Assembly: GCA_049487715.1 (NCBI GenBank)
Contig: CP150590.1
Span: forward strand, 178,695 to 242,694
Reading direction: 5' to 3'
From: Pycnococcus provasolii
Lineage: Eukaryota > Chlorophyta > Pseudoscourfieldiophyceae > Pseudoscourfieldiales
Length of the DNA stretch: 64,000 nucleotides
Under the pieces are notes generated by a model. The model had not been told where the DNA came from. It saw only the letters and a list, made by a program, of their open reading frames with translations, and did no database searches. Made by a program: the position numbers and the translations under genes. Below, piece after piece: positions 10,636 to 21,019 of this stretch (the stretch's first letter is position 1; every line of letters begins with the position of its first letter).

Positions 10636-11682
10636 TCATCTTGCGAAGAGGAGGTTTTGGCACATGCCCTCGCCGTCGCGGAAGTAGTCCACAGAGGCAC
10701 CTTGCACGGCGGCAATGACGCCCGTCGCCTCGTCGCTTCGTGCGCAGTGATCAACGCTTGCGTGCCTGAGCGTGAGATTCGACTTGCCAAGAAGGGCGTA
10801 CAGCTGGCCGAGTGCGATCGCGTCGTCGAACGAGACGAGACCAAGACTTCGAGGTAAGTGCACCTCCACCACAAACTGGTCGACGCGGTCGAAGAAGCGG
10901 GCGTCCGTGCTTATTATTTCGCGATACACGAGATACTCGCAGCCTTCGCAGTCCATTTTAAGTACGGCGATTCTCTCATGTTCGCCGTCGTGTCGTCGTG
11001 CGACAGCTTGCGCGAGTCTTGCAGGATTGATTGTCACCCACTTGTCCGTGATGGTTTGGCTTTTCTCCGTTCCGAGGTAGTGTTTGTATGCGGCGTACGC
11101 CGACGGCGCGCCCATGCCAATGAAGTGCACGTAGTCCGCGGGCGACGCCGTCATGTTGATTGTCGGGTCGAGGGCGAATACGCGGCAGCTGAATTTGTCG
11201 CGAACGTCGAGCTCGAAGTGCATGGAGTGTCCCACACCGTAGCTGATGGCGATGCACTTGGAAGAAGAAGAAGAACGTGGCGTGTCGCATACGTGGTGTA
11301 CCGCGAACTTACCCCCTTGCGTGCCTAGCGCAACCACCTCGGGACAAAAAGAAGAAGAAGCACGACGACGTTCTCTGATCAAGTCACCAACTTCGTTCAG
11401 ACTCTTTAAGGCCAATGAGCGACTGATTGCACGAGAGTGAGCATAAGAATGAGAGTGAACATGAGGATGAGAATTCCGATGAAGAAGAGAACTTCCAGAA
11501 GACGCACGAAACACACCATAGTAAGAGGCCAAACTTAAGACCGAAAATCCAAAAACTACTACGAGCAGTAACACATTACGCCTATTCACACGTGGAAGCC
11601 TACTACTCCGAGAATTGCCAGGACCACCTAAGAGTATATTAGTGCGCGTAGTCGTCGGCGGCGTCGGGACTTCATACGCCAT
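10636..11682 (-). CDS. FkbM/METTL24-like type II membrane methyltransferase
   Basis: A 348-aa protein with ATG at 11682. A basic N-terminus is followed by one membrane anchor (NVLLLVVVFGFSVLSLASYY), so it is probably Golgi or ER luminal. The SAM-binding region is visible as SYGVGHSMHFELDV, then VFALDPT, then LKMDCEGCEY. That series is typical of the Methyltransf_21/22 families, where the acidic motif replaces the usual DxE region. VVEVHLP forms a later strand. Relatives methylate sugars or small molecules; the substrate is unknown here. The His/Ser-rich stretch after the anchor is low complexity. No introns are apparent. Confidence 0.75.
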   Translation of the reverse strand: MAYEVPTPPTTTRTNILLGGPGNSRSSRLPRVNRRNVLLLVVVFGFSVLSLASYYGVFRASSGSSLLHRNSHPHVHSHSYAHSRAISRSLALKSLNEVGDLIRERRRASSSFCPEVVALGTQGGKFAVHHVCDTPRSSSSSKCIAISYGVGHSMHFELDVRDKFSCRVFALDPTINMTASPADYVHFIGMGAPSAYAAYKHYLGTEKSQTITDKWVTINPARLAQAVARRHDGEHERIAVLKMDCEGCEYLVYREIISTDARFFDRVDQFVVEVHLPRSLGLVSFDDAIALGQLYALLGKSNLTLRHASVDHCARSDEATGVIAAVQGASVDYFRDGEGMCQNLLFAR

Positions 11683-12174
11683 CGAGGAGCGGGCATGGGC
11701 GTGCTGTGCTGTGCTGTGCTGGAACTCTCTGGCAAGGAGGGGAAAAACGGGGGAGGGGGAGCCTTACGCGGCACCATAAAGGTAGCCCTAACCCTAATAA
11801 CACCAGCCGAACCCTAATCTTCAGTTCTACTTGCTTGTTTTTAATTGGGTTTTTTTTTGATTAGGGGTCCGAGTCGCTCGCGCAGCTGGTTCTGGGCGGC
11901 CGCCCGGAGGGTCTCGACTCTCGAGACTCCCGGGCGGCCTCTCCCTTAAGGCTGCTCGCGCGTAATAACCACTCTTGCTGTTGGTTGCTTGCTTCGCAAA
12001 CAACCTAACAGCCGCACTACACACACACGAGTAGTGGGAGGTCAAACACACGTCAGCAGACGCGTCTTCGAGGGACGTAGTTTGTACACCGAAACGGTCT
12101 AAGTATCTACGCTTAGATTCGAACATCAGCAAGCTTCGATTGGAAGCTTACTGTCTAGATCTTTATTTGATTGA
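11683..12174. other. Intergenic, no gene seen
   Basis: It contains a TGCTG run, two short telomere-like CCCTAACCCTAA remnants (11786-11815), and a palindromic GGGCGGCCGCCC stretch near 11895. Nothing codes convincingly. Confidence 0.5.
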
Positions 12175-12178
12175 TTAA

Positions 12179-12822
12179 TGTCTCACCCACTGGAAAACGT
12201 CCTATATATAGGACGATTGCGCCCTATCTATAGGACGCGGGTGTAGACCCCCTTGCACGTGGGTTCTATGAACGCCACTTTGTGAGTGTATTGTTGGAAC
12301 ATGTATTCGAAAACCTACCAGCCCAGTGGGTATTGTTCCACCCCTCACAGAGTTGTACGATAGGCCAAAGTTCATGAATTTTTTATTTTTTATTTTGTTT
12401 TTGGAAAATTCTCGAAAATTTAAATAATCTTATGTACGCCTGCGTTTTTGTGGCCAATCGCCTCCCTCAGGTTGTCGTTTATGACCCAAACAACCTTCGT
12501 ACAAAAGGGTGTCAAAGTCCGCCTTGAATTAGCTTGTCAAATACACGCTAAAACAGAGATGAGTCATGCTGATTTTCACCCCAAAATCACCCCCGTTTGG
12601 GAAGGTGTCAATCGGAAAATGCATGCCATGTTCTGAATTCGTGCAAGCTTTCAAATTTGAGGTTTACATGTGAAAGAGGACTCCAAGAGCTTTCATTTGC
12701 ACCTAGTTCCATCTTGTTTTGACACCGTAATAGTATTCATTTAAAGGAATAAACCTAAGAGACCATAACCGTCCTATATATAGGACCGGGTCCTATATAT
12801 AGGACGGTCAGTGGGAGGGACA
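12179..12822. mobile_element. TTAA-flanked non-autonomous DNA element (piggyBac-like MITE)
   Basis: TTAA occurs at both edges (12175-12178 and 12823-12826), and the ends are inverted repeats. The left end is TGTCTCACCCACTGG and the right end, read inward, is TGTCCCTCCCACTGA. Each end is followed by the perfect 16-nt palindrome GTCCTATATATAGGAC and a second copy of it (12199-12240 and 12771-12806). The 644-bp interior has no coding capacity. A TTAA duplication is the hallmark of piggyBac-type transposition, but the terminal bases are not the classic CCY start, so the superfamily is inferred. Confidence 0.75.
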
Positions 12823-12825
12823 TTA

Positions 12826-13170
<345 letters not shown>

Positions 13171-13341
13171 GCTGATGAGCCAGGGACAATTTCATTGATC
13201 TGTGATCAAATTGGGCATTGGCACGCCTGAAATTCACAAGTTTATTTTGGTACAGATGAATTTCAATATATTACCTAACTGGCTAACTTAAGGTCAAGAA
13301 CTTAAGATAGACTACGATCGATGTCATTCTTGATTTCGATT

Positions 13342-15119
13342 TCAAGCATCCTGTGCCGTGTCAGGAAGAGCCGCAGCATGCTCACGTGCTCCAACATTGG
13401 GCATTTCACCTCCCGGCTGAAGGGCGAGGTCCGCGTAGATCGCGCAGTGGTCGCTAAACAGCTCGGTGCTCGCGTGCGTAAACGTCTTCGTACGAAGCGA
13501 ACGCTCGTTCACCCAACTCAAACTTCGCGAACGAAGGTCCTCCACGACAGATGCTGGGAGCGATGCAACGCCAGCGTCAACCAATGCTCGGCCAGCTGGC
13601 AGCCATATGTTATCATTTGAAGCTGGCGTCTCCGCGATGGGATAGAGGTTCGTGCACGCTTTATAGAACGACAGCGCGGGTTTGAACGCATTGCAAAAGC
13701 TTGAACGCACAGCCTCGAATGCCGACGACTCATCCCGACGGCGTGGATTCCAATGCTCGAACGTGGAAGTTTCGCTCATGTTAGCGTCGCCGAGGAGAAT
13801 CGGCCTGACAGGTGAAGTCGTTGCCAACGCCTGCAGAATCGCTGTCTCGGCCTTGATAGCCGCATGTGCTGTGTGGAGGTGAAACGTCAAACACGTCAGC
13901 GACGGGAAGCGTATCGCGCAGAAAGCGCGTGGCCCCGGGCCGGTGCCTTCCATGAGCTGCAAACCTCGCTGCTCCGACACCAACGATCGGAAGACGCTCT
14001 TCGCCTGACGGACCAGCTTAGGCTCTTCACTGAGCTCGAGCAGGCCGTCCAGCGCGACTTCTTCCACTCCTTGGCGTCGAGGTCGAGCCTCTTCACTAGC
14101 GCCACTTGAGGATTTTCGGCGCCGAGCGAGCTGTCGGTGCGCCACAGAACTGCGTATCTCTCGTTGTTGCCAGCTGGCTCAGACATGCACATGCGCCACG
14201 GCGTGCCTTTAGAAGAACTAGGTTGGTGGTCGATCTGATTCAACTTCGTCGTGAGTTCAAGCAACGCCATCTCGCCATCTTTGGTCGAAGAAACCTCTTG
14301 CAAGACAACCAGGTCAAAAGCACTGTCCAAGATGACGGCAGCGATGTTTTCGAGCTTCTGCGGATGCCGTGTATTCAACTTCTTGAGATTCCAAGAAGCG
14401 ACACGAATCACGCCTTCCACCTCGTCACGGTCCACCTTGTCCGCGAGCCGAATGCTGCTTGCCTCACGCTCCGCCTCCTCAGCCGCGAGCTGTCTTTCTA
14501 TCTTTTTGCGCCCCGCTTCCTGCTGGCGCTTGCGCTTCGCTTCCTCATCTTGCTGAGCTCTCCGCATCTCCTGCTCGGCGCGTTTCCTTTCGACCTCAGC
14601 GAATTGTGCACGCTCAGCAGCCGCTCCAACGATTTCACCCACCATGCGGGCAATGCATATGCGAGCCTTCTCCTCCTCGAGCTGCTGGCGCAAAAGCGCG
14701 ACCTCCTCTTGTGCCGCATACGCTTCGCGACGAAGCTGTTTCATATTGTTGACACCATCCTCGGAATCGCTGTCGTCCTTTGGGGTTCCAGTATCAGTCG
14801 TTGTTGGGGTAACCACGAGCGTGTCCAGTACGCTCGTCGGCGTGTTGTCATGCTGCGTTGTCGGCTTTAGTGCAAGCTGCTTCACTCTGTCCAGCCACTC
14901 TTGCACCTTTCGTTCTGCGGGAGTTTCCTTTTCGCCCGCGTCCGTATTTCCCCTTTCGATATTGCTGATGGTAGGTTGTGAGAGGCCAAGTGCTTTGGCG
15001 AGTTGGCCTTGGCTGACTCCGATCGATTCGCGTACAAGGCGTACACGTTCGCGCCACTTAGGGCAACATGCAGGCTCATGCTTTCCTGTAATAGCTTCTG
15101 CAGCAGTGCTCATAGACAT
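13342..15119 (-). CDS. HTH (XRE-type) - coiled coil - EEP nuclease fusion
   Basis: Two overlapping minus-strand frames form one gene if a 38-nt GT-AG intron (14030-14067) is removed; otherwise there is a frameshift there. The product is ~579 aa. Residues ~20-70 are an XRE/Cro-like helix-turn-helix (SQGQLAKALGLSQPTISNIE). A long Arg/Glu coiled coil (~125-225) follows. Then comes an endonuclease/exonuclease/phosphatase domain with all landmark motifs: VASWNLKKL, VVLQEV (Glu), LLGDANM (Asp/Asn), DNIW and SDHCAI (terminal Asp-His). The catalytic set therefore looks complete. EEP enzymes cut nucleic acids or phosphoesters; the HTH suggests DNA binding. The prokaryote-like HTH in a eukaryotic gene is unusual. 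A hAT-like element lies just upstream. Confidence 0.65.
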
Positions 15120-15713
15120 AGAGGTATCCTTTTACAGTCAGAGGGTAGTTTATTCAAACAGAGTGAGAATGTGGCCGACACTATCGTACACTACCCGGTA
15201 CAGTACGTATGTCCGACAAGCACACGTACAAGTACGTGCAAGACACACACACGTCAGCACTCAGCACGTAAATGTGAGAATGATTCAGATGGCAAGTTGC
15301 GCAAGCTGGGTCCCACCAGGCGCGTTTCCACCCTAGTACATGTAGTGGTTTTTCCAGCAGGCGCAACCCTGTATCCCCTATTTCTTGGTTGTCAGATTCG
15401 GGATTCGGGATTCGGGATTCGATTCGGTCAGATTCGGATTCTCATATGGCGGCGCGGATTCGGATTCGGTACGAGGAAGCGCGCGCTCAGCCGCTCACTG
15501 CGTACGATGTTTGCGCGCGGTTGCCACGTTCGAGAGATGACGACACACACCACGCTGACGATGATGGCGACGATAATATATGACGACGACAACCCTAGCT
15601 CTGCTCGGGAGACTTAGGAGGGCACACGCGGAAGTCGGAACTCAGCAAAGCGGCGAACGCCTTATTTTCACCACAACCACCCACTTTTACGTGCACCGCC
15701 TCCACGTTCGTCT

Positions 15714-15804
15714 CGTCATACTTTTGCATGGGAGCTCCCGGGAGCTCCCGGGGGGGTCTCCGGCTCCCGGGAGCTCCCGGGAGCTCCCATGCAAAAGTAT
15801 GACG
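15714..15804. mobile_element. Perfect foldback (hairpin) element nested in the hAT-like element
   Basis: A near-perfect 91-nt palindrome. The arms read CGTCATACTTTTGCATGGGA then GCTCCCGGGAGCTCCCGGG, and the loop is a short GGGGTCTCCGG. The same arm starts the larger element at 4756. It supplies the 3' end of the acidic open frame. Confidence 0.8.
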
Positions 15805-16210
15805 CTTGCACTTCCTCTTCCTCGTCATCTTCCTCTTCTTCCTCGTCTTCTTCATCAACGTGCTCCTTATCAACTTCCTCCTCCTGCTGCCCATCCTCCT
15901 CCTCGCCGTCCTGGTCACCGTCCTCTTCCTCATCCTCTTTCTCACCGTCCTCGTCAGTCTCGCTGCCCTCTTCCTCGTTAGCCTCGCAATCCTCATCGTC
16001 CTCAACGTTATGAATATCGACGAGCCAACGGTTGGCATCATATTCACCACCGTCACGTTCATCATCGCTGGCGTCGTTCTCCGTCGTGCAAGAAACAATC
16101 CAAGCGTCGTTTCTTGCACGACGGAGATTCTCTGCAAGAATGTCTATCAAGCTCGTCGGCTTCGTCGCTCCGTCTTTTGACGCTTCCGTCTTGCCCTTCG
16201 AGTTCCTCAC
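15716..16210 (-). CDS. Acidic Glu/Asp-rich frame inside the hAT-like element
   Basis: The frame contains SLIDILAENLRRARNDAW followed by a very long Glu/Asp-rich tail, and it ends inside the nested foldback. It stays open upstream to ~16330 but has no ATG in frame, so it is partial or needs an upstream exon. It is probably a captured or degenerate element protein. The acidic tract is low complexity and no family is recognisable. Confidence 0.3.
   Translation of the reverse strand: MRNSKGKTEASKDGATKPTSLIDILAENLRRARNDAWIVSCTTENDASDDERDGGEYDANRWLVDIHNVEDDEDCEANEEEGSETDEDGEKEDEEEDGDQDGEEEDGQQEEEVDKEHVDEEDEEEEEDDEEEEVQASYFCMGAPGSSREPETPPGAPGSSHAKV
16078..16127. other. Perfect 19-bp stem hairpin
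   Basis: CCGTCGTGCAAGAAAC and its exact complement are separated by a 12-nt loop. Three more flanking pairs extend the stem to 19 bp. It lies within the hAT-like element, so it may be an internal inverted duplication or a small-RNA-like precursor. Confidence 0.7.
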
Positions 16211-16724
16211 TCGGAGCGCGTATTTGATGGCGAGACGCGCTTCCGTCGTGGCAGGCAGCTGCTTGGCGTGGTTGGAGCTTCGATTTCTGAAAAGTGACGT
16301 CCCGGTTTGCTCATGTTCGACGGATCCGGAGCTCCGCCATCGAGCGCGCTCTTCAACGCTTGTCCGACGCCATCCCCAGGGGGAAGACGCTCTTCATATG
16401 CGCCCGGCTTGCGCGGCATCGGACTGACGGTAGTGATCGGGCGGGTTCAGTTCAGTTCAGTTCATCGGTCGGGAATGATCGGGCGGGAATGATCACTAAG
16501 CACCATTCGGATTAGCAATTCGGATTCGGGTGGATTCGGAATTCGGAATTCGATTCGGGTGGATTCGGATTCTCATTCTCAGTTCAACCCCGAATCTGAC
16601 AACCTAGCCCTATGTAACACCTGCTCGTCCGTCCGCCTCTTTTGCCTCTTTGGCTGCTCCCGGCCCCCCCCCCACCACTTCACATCACAATTTCACATCA
16701 GACCATAATCCCTTCGCATAATCA

Positions 16725-16952
16725 CTCGGGCGAGGACGGCGCAGCCTTGTTGTGCGAGTCTTGTTGAGCATCGGGCGAGGACGGCTTAAGCATCCGTGCG
16801 AGTCTTGTTGAGCATCGATCGGGCGAGGACGGCTTAAGCATCCGTGCGAGTCTTGTTGAGCATCGGGCGAGGACGGCTTAAGCAGCCGTGCGAGTCTTGT
16901 TGAGCCTCACATCGGGCGAGGACGGCTCAAGCATCCGTGCGAGTCTTGTAAG
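16725..16952 (+). repeat. Hairpin-motif array B: five irregular units
   Basis: Five copies of CGGGCGAGGACGGC, a variable loop (TTAAGCAT or TTAAGCAG), then CCGTGCGAGTCTTGT, spaced 45-57 bp apart. The last ends in CTTGTAAGT. The array lies 460 bp upstream of the ankyrin-kinase-RBR gene and in the same sense. The interval 16953-17410 holds further CT- and CA-rich leader-like sequence including an ACTC run (17244-17274). Confidence 0.8.
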
Positions 16953-17410
16953 TTAGTAGTACTAGGGTACCTCGCAGGCCGGCTCCTCACACAAGACGTC
17001 AGCGTTTGCTCGCTTCTTCATCACTCGCCTCATCATCAGCGCTTCATCGCTGACCTCATCCCCGACAACGCTTCAAAGACCGCGACCGCTTGTGCACACC
17101 GCGGCACGTGCCGTGTGCCTGCTCTCCGGCCGCTTCAGCAACACAAGGCAGCTTAGACGTGCGTGTGCCTCCGGCCGAAAATCAAAGTCAACGTCAACAT
17201 AGCCTCGCTCGCTCGCTCGTGTCGTTGAGGCTTGCTTGCAGCACTCACTCACTCACTCACTCACTCACTCAGCTTGCACATACATACTCGCACGGGCCTT
17301 CTCTCAGGCTGGTGGACTCGAGTTCTTGTTTCGTCACGCCACAACTTGAGTCGCCGCGCCAATCAATTTCGCCGAATTTCATCGAGAGTGTGCGTGCGTG
17401 CGAGTGAGCC

Positions 17411-20400
17411 ATGCCTAGCACGGAGTTGCACAACTTGATTGATAACAGAGAGTGGAACGCCGTGAGACAACGGCTCAATACAGATGAGGGGCGGCGAGAA
17501 ATAAGCGAGAGAAACTACGGCGGGTCTCTACCCCTGCACTATGCGGTACGGAATAATGCCCCCTTGGACGTCATTGATAAGCTGATTGAAATTCATCCGG
17601 ATGGAGTGAGGGAGAAATCCAACAACTACGGGTATCTACCCCTGCACATGGCGGCAGGAAATAAAGCCACCTTGGACGTCGTTGATAAGCTGATTGAAAT
17701 TCATCCGGATGGAGTGAGGGTGAAATGCAACCTCGGGTCTCTACCCCTGCACCGGGCGGCAATGTACAAAGCCCCCTTGGACGTCGTTCGTATTCTGATT
17801 GAAAAATACCCAGGAGCTGTTCACGAGAGAGGTGGAAGTTCCTCACTCCTCCCGATCGAATGGGCGGAACGATGCGGCGCCTCTGAGGATGTGAAGCGCC
17901 TACTTCGTGATTGTGCCGCCGATCCTCAGCGAACAGTGCGGCAGATTCGACAACATTTGAAGCCGCAGGAGCAGCAAGAACAACAACAACAGGAGGAGAG
18001 GAGAAGAAGCGCAGAGGAGGAGGAACGCCGACTACGCGAACGACAACAAGAACTAGAGGAGCTAACGTTCGGCAGCCCTGCCGAACGCCGACTTCGCGAA
18101 GAAGAACGTGAGGTTGCACGACGCCGAGAGGAGCTTGACAAATACAAGCAGGAGCAGGAGAGCGAGTTCGCGCGGCGTGAAGCCGAGCTTGAGCAGCGCG
18201 AGTCGTGCTTGAAGGAACGCATGGAGCAACAACAGCACGCACGCGAGGAGAAGGAAGAGGATCAGGCGCGACACCGTGACCAAGAACGCGCCGTGAATCG
18301 CGTTGGTACGCAAGAACGCACAGATCGTCTCAAAGAATTACAGCAGTGTACGGCAAAACTCGAGCGTCTGGGTGTGACAGCGAACAATGAGCGCGCTGAG
18401 CTCGAACGTTGGTCAACCATGCTCAAATCACTAGCCGAATGGGAGAAGGCCGAACAGGAGGCGATATCGCTAGAGTGCCGCCTCGAGAAGAGTGCCATTG
18501 GTGTGCTGGATGCTACCGTGGCTGGAAGTCGACGTGAGGTTGACTCGCTCAATGCTCAACTGCGCCGCATTATCACCTCGGGCGGATCTGGGAGAGATGA
18601 AGCCATCGCAGCTCGCAATGCTGCCGTAGACCGACATCGCGAGCTTGCATATGATGCGGCGAAACTTGCTGAAAATCTGCACGATATTCAACTTCAAAGG
18701 CTTTCGATCGGAGACGATATACAGGCAGCTGTGGTGGGTTGTGAGCTTGACCAAGCGCAAAACGAAGGTGCCAATGCTGCGCATGTGCAGGAACTTGTCG
18801 ACAATAGTTTCGAGCTGTGGAGGCAAGTGCATACGACGAGGGAACCCGCCGGCGCATCGACATCAACACATTGGCTCGAGCATGCGGTGGCTAGTGCGTC
18901 GAGTGAACTCGAAGCCTTGCTTGCGTTTGAATCCTCGAAGGATGCTGCATTAAGTGCATCACGCGCACTAGCCGCGGCAGCTGTAAAGCAAGCTCGTGAC
19001 GAACATGACAACATTCGCGAGCACGCGAATGGTGCGGCTGCAAAAGCAGAACTGCTAAGCAAACAGGTGGCTGAAATGGACGAGGCGTGCGCGTTACGCG
19101 AAGCAGTTCGTGTCGCGCGCGAGACGGAATCGCCTTTGCTAAACGACAAGAACGACATCGAGGATGGGATTGATGACATTACAGCACAGAGAAATAGATT
19201 GCATCGCCGCGGACTATGGACGCCGGAAAAGCAAGCAAAATATGAGAGCGACGTCGCTGATGCTGAGAATCGTTTGGGCGGAGTCAATGCTCACCTCGAC
19301 CAAATTCAAAAAGTTCTCCAAGACTACCGCGTGAAAGAATTGATACCAGAGGCGCGCACTCGCACACAAATTGCCATCGTCATTCCTCAACTCGGAGAAG
19401 AGATGACCGCGTTGAGCCGAAGTGCCTTTGATTCTGAGCCTCTGCGCCGTTTTCCCACATCATCAACTGGAGGCACTGAAGTTATCGAGGTGCTTCATCG
19501 TGATTCCGGGATCCCGTTTGTACTCAAATCCGTTGCTCTTGATGGAGTCGACGGGACAGACCGCGCCGGACGCAAATTTGAGCATGAGGTGGAGACTCTT
19601 CGTTCTCTGGAGAGCCGATTCGTTGTGCCTGTCAAGGCCGCATGGGTTGACGAAGCAAGCCGATGTGGATATATCGCGATGCCTGTGCTCGCTGATCTTC
19701 GCGAAGAACTTCAGGCGATCAGAAATATGGCTGAGGTGAATCGCATTAAACGCGCCCGATCGACGATTCGCAACGTTCTCGAGGCGCTAGAGTTCATACA
19801 CGAGAAGGGCTTTACTCACCGGGACATTAAACCCGAGAATATTCTACGCATCAGCGACGGCGATGAGCATGATGATACTGCCTACGATGGTGATGGGTCG
19901 CGCGTTGTACTCGCAGACTTTGGAATCAGCAGGGACACGAGCCTTCGCTACCAGACAACGTATATCGGCGGGACTCCTGCATACAGTGCTCCGGGCACAT
20001 ACACGACAACCGACCCTAAGGTGGACGTCTTTGCAGCTGGCTTGATCTTACTTGAGATGGTGACAGGCAGGGTACGCACATGGAATGCCGAGAGACGTGC
20101 TCTTGACCCTCCGCTGCCTGACCCTGGAAATTTGGATGCCAATCTGCTTGCACTCGCCAGCGAGATGACGTGCGCAACGCCCGAGATGTGTCCCACTGCC
20201 CAGACGGCACTTCAACATGAGTTCTTTGCACCTCGCGAGAACTGCGCAGTGTGCCTAGATTCGAAGCTCGTCGCGCGAGGATTGAAGTGCGAAGACGCAC
20301 ATTTCGTATGCGCCAGCTGCCTCGATAATTACGTGATGAGCAACTGCGCCGAAGACAGCAATGATAACGACGACTACGATCCGCTCTTTTCACTCCGCGT

Positions 20401-21019
20401 ACATGGCGACGTGCGTTGTCAAGGCTTTCCCGGATGCAGACACCTCTACAAGCACGACGTTTTATTGAATAACATATCTCGGGAGTCACAGGTGATGTAC
20501 GTTCAGGCGAAGGAAAGGCTCGCTACGCAGCGCGCGAATGCGAGTGCGAGTGAAGAGAAGGCTCGGGAGATTGGGGAGAGAGAGCGCGTACTGCACGCCG
20601 AACGTGATCGCATGCTTGAGGAGGTTAATCGGTTGCATGCTGCCGAGATGGCGGCGCAGGAACGCAGACATGCCGCCGAGCTCCAAAGGAACGCTGCGGC
20701 GCAAGCGGAGGCTGAGCGTCAGTTGGCTGAGACACGCCGACGTCAGCAGTATCTTGCAGCTCAGCAAGCTCGTGCTGAGAGAGAAATGAGGGCCACAGAG
20801 GAAACGATACGCCGCACAACGACGCCTTGCCCCAGTTGTGGGGTGCGCATCGAGAAGAACGCCGGATGCAATCACATACAGTGTGGCACGCACGCGACGA
20901 GTGGGAGGGGTGTGCGCGGTGGATGCGGACATCACTTTCACTGGTGCTGCTTGCGTGCCTACCCTGCGCACGACGTGTATGGCCCGTGTCCGTATGGCGA
21001 AGACGGGCTTCGTCGCTAG
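17411..21019 (+). CDS. Ankyrin - coiled coil - protein kinase - RBR-type E3 fusion (1202 aa)
   Basis: A single uninterrupted frame from ATG 17411. Residues ~35-170 are three ankyrin-like repeats (LPLHYAV, LPLHMAAGN, LPLHRAAMY). Residues ~175-650 are a long coiled coil. Residues ~670-930 are a kinase: HRD in THRDIKPENIL (803-805), DFG in ADFGIS (836), and an APE motif changed to APG. The glycine loop is degenerate, with FVLKSV as the likely Lys strand. Residues ~943-1020 form a RING1-like Cys cluster (CAVCLDSK, CASCLDNYV, then RCQGFPGC). A second coiled coil follows, then ~1130-1190 a RING2/IBR-like finger (CPSCGVRIEKNAGCNHIQC) that keeps the Cys used for ubiquitin transfer in RBR ligases. The inferred role is a phosphorylation-ubiquitination signalling protein. 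Array B lies upstream. Confidence 0.85.
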   Translation: MPSTELHNLIDNREWNAVRQRLNTDEGRREISERNYGGSLPLHYAVRNNAPLDVIDKLIEIHPDGVREKSNNYGYLPLHMAAGNKATLDVVDKLIEIHPDGVRVKCNLGSLPLHRAAMYKAPLDVVRILIEKYPGAVHERGGSSSLLPIEWAERCGASEDVKRLLRDCAADPQRTVRQIRQHLKPQEQQEQQQQEERRRSAEEEERRLRERQQELEELTFGSPAERRLREEEREVARRREELDKYKQEQESEFARREAELEQRESCLKERMEQQQHAREEKEEDQARHRDQERAVNRVGTQERTDRLKELQQCTAKLERLGVTANNERAELERWSTMLKSLAEWEKAEQEAISLECRLEKSAIGVLDATVAGSRREVDSLNAQLRRIITSGGSGRDEAIAARNAAVDRHRELAYDAAKLAENLHDIQLQRLSIGDDIQAAVVGCELDQAQNEGANAAHVQELVDNSFELWRQVHTTREPAGASTSTHWLEHAVASASSELEALLAFESSKDAALSASRALAAAAVKQARDEHDNIREHANGAAAKAELLSKQVAEMDEACALREAVRVARETESPLLNDKNDIEDGIDDITAQRNRLHRRGLWTPEKQAKYESDVADAENRLGGVNAHLDQIQKVLQDYRVKELIPEARTRTQIAIVIPQLGEEMTALSRSAFDSEPLRRFPTSSTGGTEVIEVLHRDSGIPFVLKSVALDGVDGTDRAGRKFEHEVETLRSLESRFVVPVKAAWVDEASRCGYIAMPVLADLREELQAIRNMAEVNRIKRARSTIRNVLEALEFIHEKGFTHRDIKPENILRISDGDEHDDTAYDGDGSRVVLADFGISRDTSLRYQTTYIGGTPAYSAPGTYTTTDPKVDVFAAGLILLEMVTGRVRTWNAERRALDPPLPDPGNLDANLLALASEMTCATPEMCPTAQTALQHEFFAPRENCAVCLDSKLVARGLKCEDAHFVCASCLDNYVMSNCAEDSNDNDDYDPLFSLRVHGDVRCQGFPGCRHLYKHDVLLNNISRESQVMYVQAKERLATQRANASASEEKAREIGERERVLHAERDRMLEEVNRLHAAEMAAQERRHAAELQRNAAAQAEAERQLAETRRRQQYLAAQQARAEREMRATEETIRRTTTPCPSCGVRIEKNAGCNHIQCGTHATSGRGVRGGCGHHFHWCCLRAYPAHDVYGPCPYGEDGLRR

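Larger units (their letters stand above)
15384..16607. mobile_element. hAT-like DNA element, ~1.2 kb
   Basis: The ends are inverted repeats: CTTGGTTGTCAGATTCGGG on the left and its near-complement on the right (CCCGAATCTGACAACC then TAG). Subterminal ATTCGG tandem repeats are present at both ends. The flanks are CCCTATTT (15376-15383) and CCCTATGT (16608-16615), a probable 8-bp target duplication with one mismatch. An 8-bp duplication plus short inverted ends fits the hAT superfamily. No transposase is visible, only an acidic open frame, so the element is non-autonomous. Confidence 0.6.

Noticed and set aside
14106-14870. 254-aa plus-strand frame opposite the HTH-EEP gene
   Set aside because: The antisense strand carries HTH and all EEP motifs. 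This frame has no domain and a Leu/Arg-biased composition.
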